Shown here piece by piece: positions 1 through 8,949 of a stretch of 64,000 nt of DNA (position 1 is its first letter; every line of letters starts with the position of its first letter). The notes under the pieces were generated by a model. It saw only the letters and a list, made by a program, of their open reading frames with translations, had not been told where the DNA came from and searched no databases. Origin of the DNA: Phycisphaerales bacterium (GTDB taxonomy: Bacteria; Planctomycetota; Phycisphaerae; Tepidisphaerales; Tepidisphaeraceae); NCBI GenBank assembly GCA_020853095.1, contig JADYZN010000055.1, forward strand, positions 1-64,000, in the 5' to 3' direction. A program made the position numbers and the translations under genes.

Positions 1-41
1 CCACCGTCGGAAAAGAGCGGCCGTGGCAAGGAGTGCTTCGC

Positions 42-1097
42 GTGATTTTTGATTCCCTTCTGGGCATGTTCAGCATCGACATGGGCATCGACCTGGGGAC
101 GTGCAACACATTGGTGTGCGTCAAAGGTGAAGGGATCGTTCTCAACGAACCCAGCGTGGTCGCCGTCAAAAAAGGGACCAACCGGGTGTTGCAGGGGGGC
201 AACGCGGTGGGGCTGGTGGCCAAGGAGATGCTCGGCAAGACGCCCGGCAGCATCACCGCCATCCGGCCGTTAAAGGATGGGGTCATCAGCGATTTCGAGA
301 TCACCGAGGCGATGCTGGCGTATTTCATCCGCCGGGTGCATGGTCGCAAGCATTTCATCGGCCCGCGCGTCGTGATCGCGATTCCTTCGGGGATCACGGC
401 GGTGGAAAAACGGGCCGTACTGGATTCGGCCGAGCGCGCGGGGGCGCGACGGGTCTTCCTGGTCGAGGAACCGATGGCCGCGGCCATCGGCGCGGGGCTT
501 CCCGTGACCGAGCCGACGGCCAGCATGATCGTGGACATCGGCGGCGGAACCACCGAGGTGGCGATCATCTCGCTGGCGGACATCTCGGTCTGCGAATCGG
601 TCCGCGTGGCCGGCGACGATTTTGACGAGGCGATCGTCAACCACATGAAAAAGACCTACAACATGGCCATCGGCGAACAGATGTCCGAGCGGATCAAAAT
701 CGAGATCGGCTCGGCGGCTCCGCAGGGCGATGGCGAGCCGACCATGGAGGTGCGCGGCCGCGACATGATCAGCGGCCTGCCCCGCAAAACCACCGTCACC
801 AGCGAGGAAATCCGCGAAGCCCTTCAGGAGCCGGTCACCCAGATCATCGAAGCCGTCACCCGCACGCTGGAACTGGCCGAGCCGGAACTGGCGGCCGACC
901 TGGTGGACAACGGCATCACCATGGCCGGCGGCAGTAGCCTTTTGCGCGGCCTGACCACCGTCATCAGCAACGCCACGGGCCTTGACGTCCGCCTGGCCGA
1001 AGACCCCCTCACCTGCGTCGCCCGCGGCACCAGCGTCTACCTGGAGAACCTGGAACTCTGGAAAGACACGATGGAAAGCGATGCCGATGAGGTGTAG
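42..1097 (+). CDS. mreB: Rod shape-determining protein MreB
   Basis: Bacterial actin homologue that polymerises under the membrane and guides the elongation machinery. The actin-fold phosphate motifs are visible: IDLGTCNTLV near residues 16-25, VDIGGGTTEVA near 165, and ITMAGGSSLLRGL near 292. About 351 residues is normal for MreB. A GTG at 33 also opens the frame, but AAGGAG at 28-33 overlaps it; the same motif sits 8 bases before the GTG at 42, so 42 is preferred. First gene of an mreB-mreC-mreD-PBP2 run on one strand. Family identification is very secure; the start is inference. Confidence 0.97.
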   Translation: MIFDSLLGMFSIDMGIDLGTCNTLVCVKGEGIVLNEPSVVAVKKGTNRVLQGGNAVGLVAKEMLGKTPGSITAIRPLKDGVISDFEITEAMLAYFIRRVHGRKHFIGPRVVIAIPSGITAVEKRAVLDSAERAGARRVFLVEEPMAAAIGAGLPVTEPTASMIVDIGGGTTEVAIISLADISVCESVRVAGDDFDEAIVNHMKKTYNMAIGEQMSERIKIEIGSAAPQGDGEPTMEVRGRDMISGLPRKTTVTSEEIREALQEPVTQIIEAVTRTLELAEPELAADLVDNGITMAGGSSLLRGLTTVISNATGLDVRLAEDPLTCVARGTSVYLENLELWKDTMESDADEV

Positions 1098-1135
1098 GGG
1101 CCGGCTGTCGCGGCCGGTGCGATAAATGGGGAAGG

Positions 1136-2098
1136 ATGTCTCACAACACGGAGGTTGTTTGTCGTGTCATTCCATCTGTTGATCCTTCGCACCTGACCCC
1201 CCCGGCGATGTCGAAGCTCCGATTCATTCACGTTTACTGGATGTTGATGGCATTGGGCGCGATCAGCGCGCTGGTGGTTTCGCCGGGCGTATCGGGAAAA
1301 CTGGATGGGGCGCGGGCCCAATTCCAGGTGATCTTCAAGCCGGTCTCCTCTCCCGTGCGATGGCTGTCATCCATGGCGGCGGCGGGGATGGGGGCGAATC
1401 GGGCGGTGGATGAAGGGGCCGAATCCAACGGCTCGCGGCCGCGTTCATCCGATGAGATCATCCGTGAGAATCAGCAGTTGAAGGTGGAGGTGGCGAACCT
1501 CAGCGCGCAACTGGCCGCCATGAAGGAATTGAACGCCGACCGTCGCCAGGTGGGGCGGGTGTTGCCGTTGTGCGAGCCGTTTAACGTGACCGGAGCCGAT
1601 CCCGGCGGCCGCCAGTCATTGAGCCTGTCGGGCGGGTCGATGGATGGATTGCGCAACGGGCAGGCCGCGGTGTATGCCGGTGGGATCGCCGGGAGGGTGT
1701 CGCGAACCGGGGCCGGCGGCGCGCAGGTGCAACTGGTGACCGATGAGGCCTTTCGCGCCACCGGCTCGTTCGCCCGCTACGTGAAGGATGAAAAAGGGGC
1801 GATCGTGTTTCAGGCATTGACCGCCCCGGCCGTGCTGGTGCAGGGGGTGGGACAGGGGTCGATGCGGATTCGCATGTTGTCGATGCGCGAGATGAAATCG
1901 GCCGGCCTGGCCGTCGGCGACTGGGTGGTTTTGAACGATGCCGATTGGCCGCCCATTCTGCAGGGTTATCGCCTCGGCCGGATCGTCTCCATCAAGGAAC
2001 TGCCCGAACAACCTCAATTCGCCGACATCCGCGTGCAGCCGTATGCCGACCTGATGGCGCTGCGCGAGGTGATGGTGATGGTGAAGGCCGGCGGTTAG
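1136..2098 (+). CDS. mreC: Rod shape-determining protein MreC
   Basis: Bitopic membrane protein of the elongasome linking MreB to periplasmic wall synthesis. It has one N-terminal membrane helix (about residues 31-52), a coiled coil (ENQQLKVEVANLSAQLAAM, about 112-130) and a beta-rich MreC core in the C-terminal half. About 320 residues is usual for the family. It follows mreB by 38 bases and precedes mreD. Start is uncertain: the ATG at 1136 lies directly against a purine-rich GGGGAAGG, while a second ATG at 1208 sits just before the membrane helix without a clear ribosome binding site. Confidence 0.93.
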   Translation: MSHNTEVVCRVIPSVDPSHLTPPAMSKLRFIHVYWMLMALGAISALVVSPGVSGKLDGARAQFQVIFKPVSSPVRWLSSMAAAGMGANRAVDEGAESNGSRPRSSDEIIRENQQLKVEVANLSAQLAAMKELNADRRQVGRVLPLCEPFNVTGADPGGRQSLSLSGGSMDGLRNGQAAVYAGGIAGRVSRTGAGGAQVQLVTDEAFRATGSFARYVKDEKGAIVFQALTAPAVLVQGVGQGSMRIRMLSMREMKSAGLAVGDWVVLNDADWPPILQGYRLGRIVSIKELPEQPQFADIRVQPYADLMALREVMVMVKAGG

Positions 2099-2158
2099 AT
2101 GCGATCACATTGAGCAGGGAATTTTTTATCGTTGCCCGGCCATTGGTCTTTTGAAATC

Positions 2159-2704
2159 ATGCGTTGGTTCGCGGTTCTCATCCTCGCCTACCTGTCCATC
2201 GCCGTGCAAAGCGGCATGGAGGGGGTGGTGCGATGGTGGGGAGGCGGCCCGAATCTGGCGTTGCTGGCGGCGGTGTTCATCGCGGTCAACGCGCCCCGTG
2301 ATGCCGCGCTGCTGGGGTGTTTTGTGATCGGCCTGATGCAGGACCTGGTCAGCCAGCAGCCGCTGGGGTTGTTCGCGGTGTCGTACGGATTGATGGGTTG
2401 GATCGTCAACGCCATGGGACAGGTGGTTTACCGTGCCCATCCGCTGACGCACGTGGCGTTGGCGTTGCTGGGGTCGGCGGTGACGGTGATGATGATCCTG
2501 CTGGCGGGGTGGTTGCATCCGCCGACCGCGGCGGGCGTCTCGGCCGGCGGCGCGGTGTTGCCGGCGGTGCGCGTGCCGATGGGGGGATTGCTGTCGGGCG
2601 CGGTCTGGACGGCCATCCTGGCCCCCATCGTGCTGGGAATCCTGCACCGGTTGCGCAAATGGTTCGCGTTTGAATCGACCCGCAGAAAATTAAGGGTGTA
2701 TTGA
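2159..2704 (+). CDS. mreD: Rod shape-determining protein MreD
   Basis: Integral membrane partner of MreC in the elongation complex. About 181 residues, nearly all hydrophobic, with five or so predicted membrane spans and the MreD-like stretch GLMQDLVSQQPLGLFAV around residue 55. Sequence conservation in MreD is low, so the call rests on hydrophobicity, length and position between mreC and the PBP2 gene. The reading frame can be opened at a TTG at 2132, but the ATG at 2159 gives a conventional start just before the first helix. Confidence 0.85.
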   Translation: MRWFAVLILAYLSIAVQSGMEGVVRWWGGGPNLALLAAVFIAVNAPRDAALLGCFVIGLMQDLVSQQPLGLFAVSYGLMGWIVNAMGQVVYRAHPLTHVALALLGSAVTVMMILLAGWLHPPTAAGVSAGGAVLPAVRVPMGGLLSGAVWTAILAPIVLGILHRLRKWFAFESTRRKLRVY

Positions 2705-2743
2705 GAACGGAGCCTGCCGGCCGTTCGTAGTTTCCTTGCCATC

Positions 2744-5053
2744 ATGTTTGAACGTCGACTGAAAATATTCCTCGCGGCCCTGATCATCTTCACGATCGTG
2801 CTGGTTTTGCGCGCCGTCCAGGTGCAGGTGATTCAGCGGTCCGTCTGGCGCGAACAGGCCGGCCGGACGATGAAACGCAGCGAAACCCTCGAAACCACCC
2901 GCGGGAGAATCCTCGACCTTCGCGGCCGCGAACTGGCCATCGACGCCCCCTCCATCGACGCCTGCGTCGACTATCGCGCCATCCTCGAACGTCCCGATGA
3001 GGCATGGGTTCGCCGGCAGGCGATCAACCGGCTGCGCGCGCGGCTGGGAAGCGAGTACCGCTCAACCGATTCATCCGGCCGGCAGAAAATGATCGCCGAT
3101 GAAATCGACCGCGTGAAACTCGACCTGCGGATCATGTGGGAACGGCTGGGCCGGATTTCCGGGCTGGGGGCCGATGAAATCCGCGCCATCCGCCTGGCCA
3201 TCGTCCAGCGCGTCGAGATGCGCCGGCGTTACGTCTGGTATTACAACTACGTCGAGGCGATGCAGCGCTACCAGGATCGCGATGTCTCCCCATGGTATCG
3301 CCGCTGGCTGATTGATGATTCAGCTCAAACCCCCGAACTCGACCAGTTTGAATTGACCGTCGGCGAACAGCTCCAGCCCCATGCCATCCTCCGCAACATC
3401 AGCCTCGACGTGAACAACGAACTGGGCAAACACATGGACCAATACCCCGGCCTGGTCCTGCGCCCCGGCACGCATCGCTATTACCCTTACAACGAGGCCG
3501 CCTGCCACCTGCTGGGCCACCTCTCGCGCGTCGACCGCAAAGACCTGGAGAACGACCCGAACCTGGGCAAGGATGAGCTTCGCCAATATCTCCCCAACGA
3601 CGTCATCGGCCGGACCGGGGTGGAGTCGCTGTGCGAACAGCGGCTTCGCGGGTCGCGCGGCCGCATCGACAGGCTTGTGGGCGAAAAACGCATCCTCGAC
3701 ACCATCGAGCCGGTGCCGGGACAGGATGTCCGCCTCAGCATCGACATCGAGCTTCAGCGCGAAATCCAGTCGCTCTATCGGCGCGTGCGGGTCGGGCTGG
3801 GCGAAGGCGCCCAGAACATCCACGAAATGCACGGCGCGGCCGTTGTCATCGACGTCAAAACCGGCGAGGTGCGGGCGCTGGCCTCATATCCGGATTTCAA
3901 TCTCAACGAGCTGGACGACCGTTATCGTGAACTGGCCGGCGATGAAATCAACTCGCCGCTGTTGAACCGCGCCACCCAATCCCAGCTCGAACCCGGCTCC
4001 ACCGCCAAGCCGATGGTCGGCCTTGGGGCCATCACCCAGGGTGAGGTGGGGCTGTACGAAGGGATTGAATGCACCGGCTATCTGAAACTTCACGGCCATG
4101 AATACGCCGAAGGGCGATGCTGGACCGCGTCGATGTATGCCGCCCAGCTCGGAAAAGCCGGCGTCGCCCATCATCCCTTCCCCATCCCCCACCACGGAAC
4201 CCACGGCAACGCGGATGGTTTTCTAACCTTTTCCGAAGCGATCGAACGAAGCTGCAACGTATATTTTGAAACCCTCGGCGATCGGCTGGGCATCGAGGGT
4301 TTAAGCTTCTGGTTCGGACAGTTTGGCCTGGGCCGGCCCACCGGCATCGGCATCGCCGAGGCCTCAGGACGACTGCCCAGCGATTTCAACGGCCCCGCCT
4401 GGCGCCGGCCCGCCACGCGTTGGTTCGCCGCCATCGGACAGGGACAAATCTGGGCCACGCCCATCCAGATGGCCAACGTCGCCGCCACCATCGCGCGGGA
4501 TGGCCAGTGGATCCGTCCCCACCTGATCGCGGATGAAAAACTCAAACCCGCCGATCTTGTGAACCTGCATCTGAATCCGCAGGCCCTGGCCGAAGCACGC
4601 CTGGGGATGACCCGCGTCGTCAACGGACCGGCCGGCACCGGGCGGGAACTGCACAACGATGAAATCCTCATCGCCGGAAAAACCGGCAGCGCCCAGGCCG
4701 CCCCGTTCAGCATCAAATTGCGCGATGCCGATGGCAAATTCATCCTCGACGAAAAAGGCCGGCCCAAACGACAGTATTTCACCCCCAGCACCCCCGAAAA
4801 CCCCAATCCGCAAGTCCCCTGGTACATGGGATTCGGCCCCGAAGCCCACATCTCCCACGCCTGGTACATCGGCTTTGCGCCGGCCGACAAACCCCAGATC
4901 GCCTTCGCGGTGCTGGTTGAATATGGCGGCTCCGGCGGCATCGCCGGCGCCAGCATCGCACGGGGCGTCATCGAAAAATGCCTGGCCCTGGGATATTTAT
5001 CCCCCGGCGCCACGGTCGCGATGACCCGGACTTCGGTGGCCTTTTCAGATTAA
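2744..5053 (+). CDS. mrdA: Penicillin-binding protein 2 (peptidoglycan transpeptidase)
   Basis: Elongation-specific class B penicillin-binding protein that cross-links peptidoglycan. N-terminal membrane anchor at residues 7-29, a dimerisation domain, and a transpeptidase domain with the three catalytic motifs: STAK (nucleophile Ser about 419), SCN (about 503) and KTG (about 646). At 769 residues it is longer than the roughly 630 of the E. coli protein. The extra length is mainly in the non-catalytic N-terminal domain and a segment after KTG. Last gene of the mre run. The usual partner rodA is not in the part of the operon visible here. Confidence 0.95.
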   Translation: MFERRLKIFLAALIIFTIVLVLRAVQVQVIQRSVWREQAGRTMKRSETLETTRGRILDLRGRELAIDAPSIDACVDYRAILERPDEAWVRRQAINRLRARLGSEYRSTDSSGRQKMIADEIDRVKLDLRIMWERLGRISGLGADEIRAIRLAIVQRVEMRRRYVWYYNYVEAMQRYQDRDVSPWYRRWLIDDSAQTPELDQFELTVGEQLQPHAILRNISLDVNNELGKHMDQYPGLVLRPGTHRYYPYNEAACHLLGHLSRVDRKDLENDPNLGKDELRQYLPNDVIGRTGVESLCEQRLRGSRGRIDRLVGEKRILDTIEPVPGQDVRLSIDIELQREIQSLYRRVRVGLGEGAQNIHEMHGAAVVIDVKTGEVRALASYPDFNLNELDDRYRELAGDEINSPLLNRATQSQLEPGSTAKPMVGLGAITQGEVGLYEGIECTGYLKLHGHEYAEGRCWTASMYAAQLGKAGVAHHPFPIPHHGTHGNADGFLTFSEAIERSCNVYFETLGDRLGIEGLSFWFGQFGLGRPTGIGIAEASGRLPSDFNGPAWRRPATRWFAAIGQGQIWATPIQMANVAATIARDGQWIRPHLIADEKLKPADLVNLHLNPQALAEARLGMTRVVNGPAGTGRELHNDEILIAGKTGSAQAAPFSIKLRDADGKFILDEKGRPKRQYFTPSTPENPNPQVPWYMGFGPEAHISHAWYIGFAPADKPQIAFAVLVEYGGSGGIAGASIARGVIEKCLALGYLSPGATVAMTRTSVAFSD

Positions 5054-5062
5054 CCGCGCATC

Positions 5063-5092
5063 AAAAAGGGCACATCCTTTTGAGATGTGCCC
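5063..5092 (-). terminator. Intrinsic terminator for the sigma-factor operon
   Basis: Nine-base-pair perfect stem (5068-5076 with 5084-5092) with a 7-base loop. On the reverse strand it is followed by five T residues (5067-5063), so it should end transcription of the reverse-strand operon at 5151-6650. The stem may also stop readthrough from the PBP2 gene, although no T-run follows on the forward strand. Confidence 0.75.
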
Positions 5093-5111
5093 GGAGGAAA
5101 ATTCTCTTTTC

Positions 5112-5147
5112 CCCTCTCCCGGTACTCCGGGGGAGGGCAAGGGTGGG
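5112..5147. repeat. GC-rich imperfect inverted repeat, possible dispersed element
   Basis: Segment CCCTCTCCCGG-TACT-CCGGGGGAGGG followed by AAGGGTGGGGG, just inside the 3' border of the Pro-rich protein gene. It resembles short intergenic repetitive palindromes. A related CTCCC/GGGAG palindrome lies at 47096-47130. With only two loose copies in the window the repeat status is inference. Confidence 0.35.
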
Positions 5148-5150
5148 GGC

Positions 5151-5681
5151 CTACTCCTGCTTTTTCGCCGTGTCCGCACCCATTTCCTGCGAGGTCATCA
5201 GAATCCGCAGTTGTTTGAGCGCCTGATCCGGTTTGCCGGCGTTTTTATAGGCGTCCGCCAGTTGAATGCGGATCGCGCGGGCGATGGCCGGGTCTTTCAC
5301 ATCCGGCAGAATCTCCGTGAAAAACGCGATCAGCGCGGCCGGCCCCTGTTTCTTGAGCGCATCGTTGGCGACGATCACCGCCGCAACGCCCGCGGCCGAG
5401 GGGTCCTTGGCCAGTTGCGCCAATCGGCCCACCACGTCGATGTACCCGCGCAACATCTCCAGTTGCGCCATTTCCGGCGGCAATCGACGCATGCCGTTGT
5501 CCCGGTCAGGGCGATCGCCCCGGCCCCGCCCGCCATAATCTTCATCCGGCGGTGGTGGACGATCCGGGTGCAACTCCGGCAATCCCGGCGGTGGCGGACC
5601 CGGCGGCTCTTCGGCCAGCGCCATCGGCGCGGCCATGAACAAACACAACATCATCGAACACAACTTCTTTCCATGCTTCAT
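5151..5681 (-). CDS. Secreted Pro-rich protein of a sigma-factor operon
   Basis: No family recognised. 176 residues with a clear signal peptide (positive KHGKK, hydrophobic core, cleavage near ALA at about residue 23), a Pro/Asp/Arg-rich linker (about 25-62) and a helical C-terminal domain of about 110 residues rich in Ala and Leu. The C-terminal part, with the phrase ADAYKNAGKPDQALKQLRIL, looks like one tetratricopeptide-type helical pair. It overlaps the upstream membrane-protein gene by four bases (ATGA), implying translational coupling, and shares its operon with an ECF sigma factor. Probably a periplasmic or surface protein tied to that regulatory unit; the role is unknown. Confidence 0.7.
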   Translation of the reverse strand: MKHGKKLCSMMLCLFMAAPMALAEEPPGPPPPGLPELHPDRPPPPDEDYGGRGRGDRPDRDNGMRRLPPEMAQLEMLRGYIDVVGRLAQLAKDPSAAGVAAVIVANDALKKQGPAALIAFFTEILPDVKDPAIARAIRIQLADAYKNAGKPDQALKQLRILMTSQEMGADTAKKQE

Positions 5682-6106
5682 ACGGCCTCCCGTGTGGTAG
5701 AGGTTGACTGAACACTTTCAAAATCCCTCGAGGGGAAACCCGGGTAACTCGGAAATGTCATCGCCCCCAATTGCGGCGACAACGCCTGATACTTCGGCAT
5801 CAACTCGATCCCGCTGGGCAACTCCGGCATCCCCGGCATCGCCAGCAGGCTGTCCGATGTTTGCGGCGATGGTGTAGCCATGCCCGCCACGGTCGCCACG
5901 GGCTGCGGCGGCTGTGGTGCACTCACGGGGTGATGAGGCCACAGAGTAATCACCAAAGCCGCCGCCGCGGCCGCCATGCCGCCCATTGGCAACACCCAGC
6001 GCCAACTTTGGCGGCGCCCCAGCACCTGTGCCGCCAAATCACCGGGATACCGCACCGCCTGGTACGCCTCCCGTCCTCGCTCAACCGCTTGTCGCAACTG
6101 TCTCAT
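5678..6106 (-). CDS. Single-span membrane protein, putative anti-sigma factor
   Basis: 142 residues: a charged N-terminal segment of about 35 residues, one membrane helix (about 41-57, Ala-rich), then a Pro-rich external region. It begins 19 bases after the ECF sigma gene and overlaps the following gene by four bases. Position and topology fit a membrane anti-sigma factor. The cytoplasmic part is short, however, and lacks the HxxxCxxC zinc-binding motif of the common ZAS anti-sigma domain, so the role rests on context only. Confidence 0.55.
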   Translation of the reverse strand: MRQLRQAVERGREAYQAVRYPGDLAAQVLGRRQSWRWVLPMGGMAAAAAALVITLWPHHPVSAPQPPQPVATVAGMATPSPQTSDSLLAMPGMPELPSGIELMPKYQALSPQLGAMTFPSYPGFPSRDFESVQSTSTTREAV

Positions 6107-6125
6107 ATCAATCCACCCTGTCGGG

Positions 6126-6650
6126 TTACATCCACTGTTTCAATCTCTCCCGCATCGCCCGCAGCGCCTGATGAACCGTCGCCTTGACCGTCCCGGTTGC
6201 ACATCCCATCGCCCGGGCCGATTCCTCCACCGACAACTGCTCAAAAAACCTCAAGATCACCGCCTCCCGCTGTCGATCCGGCAGTTGTTCCAAAACCGCC
6301 CGCAACGCCTGGCGCTGCTCATCTCCATCAACCTGGCCGGCCGGATCATCCACCGCCGCCATGTCGCACGTTTCCAAATCCCTGCCACCTCCGGCTCTTG
6401 TCGTCCGCCGAACTTCCCGGCTGACGTTGATCGCGATTCCCATCGACCACGTTTGTAACTTGCTGTCACCTCTGAACTTATGCAAATTCTGCAAAAAACG
6501 CAGTGCCGTCTCCTGCACCGCCTCGCGTGCCAGATCCGCATCTCCCAGCAAACCCAGGCACATCCGATACCATGGATCCTGCAACTGCCTGAGCAGCCGC
6601 GACTGTGCGTCACGCTCACCTCGTCGTGCTGCCTCAATCGTCCGATCCAC
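6126..6650 (-). CDS. ECF-type RNA polymerase sigma factor
   Basis: Extracytoplasmic-function sigma factor with region 2 (DADLAREAVQETALRFLQNL and KLQTWSMGIAINVSR, the -10 recognition helix) and region 4 (LEQLPDRQREAVILRFFEQL, then the helix-turn-helix GTVKATVHQALRAMRERL). About 174 residues from the GTG at 6650, which has GGGAAG 4-5 bases upstream. The frame also extends to a TTG at 6722, but those extra residues look unlike any sigma factor and contain a hairpin. It heads a three-gene operon with a likely membrane anti-sigma and a secreted protein. Target promoters are not evident in the window. Confidence 0.92.
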   Translation of the reverse strand: MDRTIEAARRGERDAQSRLLRQLQDPWYRMCLGLLGDADLAREAVQETALRFLQNLHKFRGDSKLQTWSMGIAINVSREVRRTTRAGGGRDLETCDMAAVDDPAGQVDGDEQRQALRAVLEQLPDRQREAVILRFFEQLSVEESARAMGCATGTVKATVHQALRAMRERLKQWM

Positions 6651-6690
6651 GCTGCTTCCCGTCTCAGTATGTAATCTGTGCGACCTGAAC

Positions 6691-6708
6691 CCCGGCGGTT
6701 TAGCCGGG
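6691..6708 (-). other. Hairpin in the sigma-factor leader
   Basis: Perfect six-base-pair GC stem (CCCGGC/GCCGGG) with a six-base loop, 40 bases upstream of the preferred GTG start of the ECF sigma gene. It would lie in the 5' untranslated region on the reverse strand. The function is unknown; it could also be a weak forward terminator because ATTTTT follows at 6714-6719. Confidence 0.35.
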
Positions 6709-6886
6709 ATGCAATTTTTCAATTCCCAACAAAATCCACAAACTCCACAAACTTTTCATTTCGGCGGACGTTGTATTATCCGGGCCGGCACAGTATCGTA
6801 TCGCCCCTTCCGTTTTTTACCGGACCTGATCCGAGGGCGTCTTTGGGCCTTGGGATGGATTGAAGTAAATCCGTCTCAAGTGTCTG

Positions 6887-6892
6887 TAATAT
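6887..6892 (+). promoter_or_regulatory. Possible -10 element for typA
   Basis: TAATAT in an AT-rich patch about 48 bases before the typA ATG. The nearest TTGAAG (6860-6865) is 21 bases away, too far for a standard -35, so this is a weak call. The 289 bases between the sigma gene and typA hold divergent promoters and otherwise show nothing recognisable. Confidence 0.35.
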
Positions 6893-6939
6893 AACGAGTT
6901 GTCGGAAGAATAAGACGCTGTCATCCAAATGAGCATACA

Positions 6940-8790
6940 ATGAATCACGTGCGTAACGACATCCGTAACGTTGCCATCATCGCCCACGTTGACCATGGCA
7001 AAACCACCCTGGTCGACGCCTTGTTGCGCCAATCGGGCAACTTTCGCGACTCGCAATTGCAGCAGGAATGTCTGCTGGATTCCAATCCGCTGGAACGCGA
7101 ACGCGGCATCACCATCCTGGCCAAAAACGTCTCGATCAACTACACCGATTCATCGGGCAACACCACCAAGATCAACCTGATCGACACCCCGGGCCACGCT
7201 GATTTTGGCGGCGAAGTCGAGCGCGTCCTCTCCATGGCCGATGGCGTTTTTCTGCTGGTCGATGCGGCCGAAGGCGCCATGCCGCAAACCCGTTTTGTGC
7301 TGAAAAAAGCCTTCCAGCACGAGTTGCGCCCCATCGTCGTCATCAACAAGATCGACCGCTCCGACGCCCGCGCCAACGAGGTGCTCGACGAAGTGTTCGA
7401 CCTGTTCGTCGAACTGGGCGCCGATGATGAGACGTTGGATTTTCCGGTCCTCTACGCCAGCGGACGGGCCGGCGTCGCTTCGTGGTCTTTGGAGGAGCCG
7501 GGCAAGGACATTCAACCCGTTTATGAAGCGTTGTTGCGCCACGTTCCGGCCCCGCACGGCGACCCGGACAAGTCGCTGCAAATTCAGATCACCACGATTC
7601 ATTACAACGATTACGTCGGTCGGATCGGCGTCGGTCGAATTTATAACGGCATCATCCGTTCCGGCCAGCAGATCAAGATCATTCGGCGCGACGGCAAGGA
7701 AATCACCAGCCGCGTGCAGCAGGTGCAGGTGTTTGACGGCCTGGGCCGGCGGACGGTCGAACAGGCCGAAGCGGGGGACATCGTCGCACTGGTGGGCCTG
7801 GAATCGGTGGACATCGGCGACAGCATCTGCGACCCGACCAACCCCCAGCCGCTGGCCGCACAGGAAATCGAGCCGCCGACGCTGACGATGCTGTTCAGCG
7901 TCAACGACTCTCCCTTTGCCGGCAAGGAAGGCAAGTACGTCACCAGCCGCAACTTGCGTGAAAGGCTGTTTAAGGAGCTGGAATCCAACGTGGCACTGAA
8001 GGTCGAGGAGACCGAAAACCGCGATGCGATGAAAGTATCCGGCCGCGGTTTGCTGCATCTGGGCATCCTGATCGAAAACATGCGCCGAGAGGGGTATGAA
8101 TTGTCGATCTCCAAACCGCACGTCATCACCCGCAAAAACGCCGAGGGGCAGATCGAAGAACCGATCGAGTACCTGGTGGTCGATGTGCCGGAAAAAAACA
8201 TGGGGGGCGTGATGGAGCTGGTCGGCAACCGCCGTGGCGAACTGGTCCGCATGGACAACCGCAATGGCCAGGTCCACCTCGAATTCACCATCCCCGCACG
8301 CGGCCTGATCGGCCTGCGTACGCGGATGCTCACGGCCACCCAAGGCCAGGCCATCATACACCATAACTTCTTTGAATACGCGGCTTTACGAGGCGAAGTG
8401 CCGGCTCGCGCCAATGGTGTGATGGTCAGCAATTGTGCCGGCACGGTCAACGCCTATGCCTTGAACAACCTCCAGGAACGGGGTGTGATGTTCGTAGAGC
8501 CGACCAACCCGGTTTATGAAGGCCAGATCGTCGCCGAAAACGCCCGTGACAGCGACATGGTCGTCAACCCCACCACGACCAAAAAGCTGACCAACATGCG
8601 CACCACCTCCAGCGATGAAAACATCATCCTCAAGCCGGCGCGCAAAATGACGTTGGAACAGGCATTGGAATACATCGAGGAAGATGAGCTGGTTGAAGTC
8701 ACCCCCACCAGCATTCGCCTGCGGAAGGAATTTTTGACGGAAAACCAGCGCAAAAAATCCAATCGCAAACCGGCGACCGTCGAGGTGTGA
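6940..8790 (+). CDS. typA: Translational GTPase TypA/BipA
   Basis: Ribosome-associated GTPase of the elongation-factor family, involved in stress adaptation and 50S assembly. G-domain motifs: [15 protein letters not shown] (G1, about residues 14-28), RGIT (G2), DTPGHADF (G3) and NKID (G4), followed by domain II, EF-G-like domains III and V, and the TypA-specific C-terminal domain ending in a basic tail. 616 residues is the expected length. The start is followed directly by [16 protein letters not shown], typical for the family. It is transcribed alone, divergent from the sigma operon. Confidence 0.98.
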   Translation: MNHVRNDIRNVAIIAHVDHGKTTLVDALLRQSGNFRDSQLQQECLLDSNPLERERGITILAKNVSINYTDSSGNTTKINLIDTPGHADFGGEVERVLSMADGVFLLVDAAEGAMPQTRFVLKKAFQHELRPIVVINKIDRSDARANEVLDEVFDLFVELGADDETLDFPVLYASGRAGVASWSLEEPGKDIQPVYEALLRHVPAPHGDPDKSLQIQITTIHYNDYVGRIGVGRIYNGIIRSGQQIKIIRRDGKEITSRVQQVQVFDGLGRRTVEQAEAGDIVALVGLESVDIGDSICDPTNPQPLAAQEIEPPTLTMLFSVNDSPFAGKEGKYVTSRNLRERLFKELESNVALKVEETENRDAMKVSGRGLLHLGILIENMRREGYELSISKPHVITRKNAEGQIEEPIEYLVVDVPEKNMGGVMELVGNRRGELVRMDNRNGQVHLEFTIPARGLIGLRTRMLTATQGQAIIHHNFFEYAALRGEVPARANGVMVSNCAGTVNAYALNNLQERGVMFVEPTNPVYEGQIVAENARDSDMVVNPTTTKKLTNMRTTSSDENIILKPARKMTLEQALEYIEEDELVEVTPTSIRLRKEFLTENQRKKSNRKPATVEV

Positions 8791-8820
8791 TCCGAAACCT
8801 CCGAACAGCAACATTCAGAC

Positions 8821-8857
8821 GTCGCCGTCTTGCCTGTTGTCGCGGCGGCAAAGTTTT
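8821..8857 (+). terminator. Weak terminator after typA
   Basis: Seven-base-pair stem (8821-8827 with 8843-8849, one wobble) with a 15-base loop, then AAAGTTTT. It lies 30 bases after the typA stop codon. The loop is long and the T-run short, so it is only a plausible terminator. Confidence 0.35.
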
Positions 8858-8949
8858 CCCATTTTCCCATGAAATTGGTAACGTTGGCGGGCGATGTTGT
8901 CCCATCCGCGAAATTTTAATTATTTGGCCTTGGAAGCATGAATTTTACC

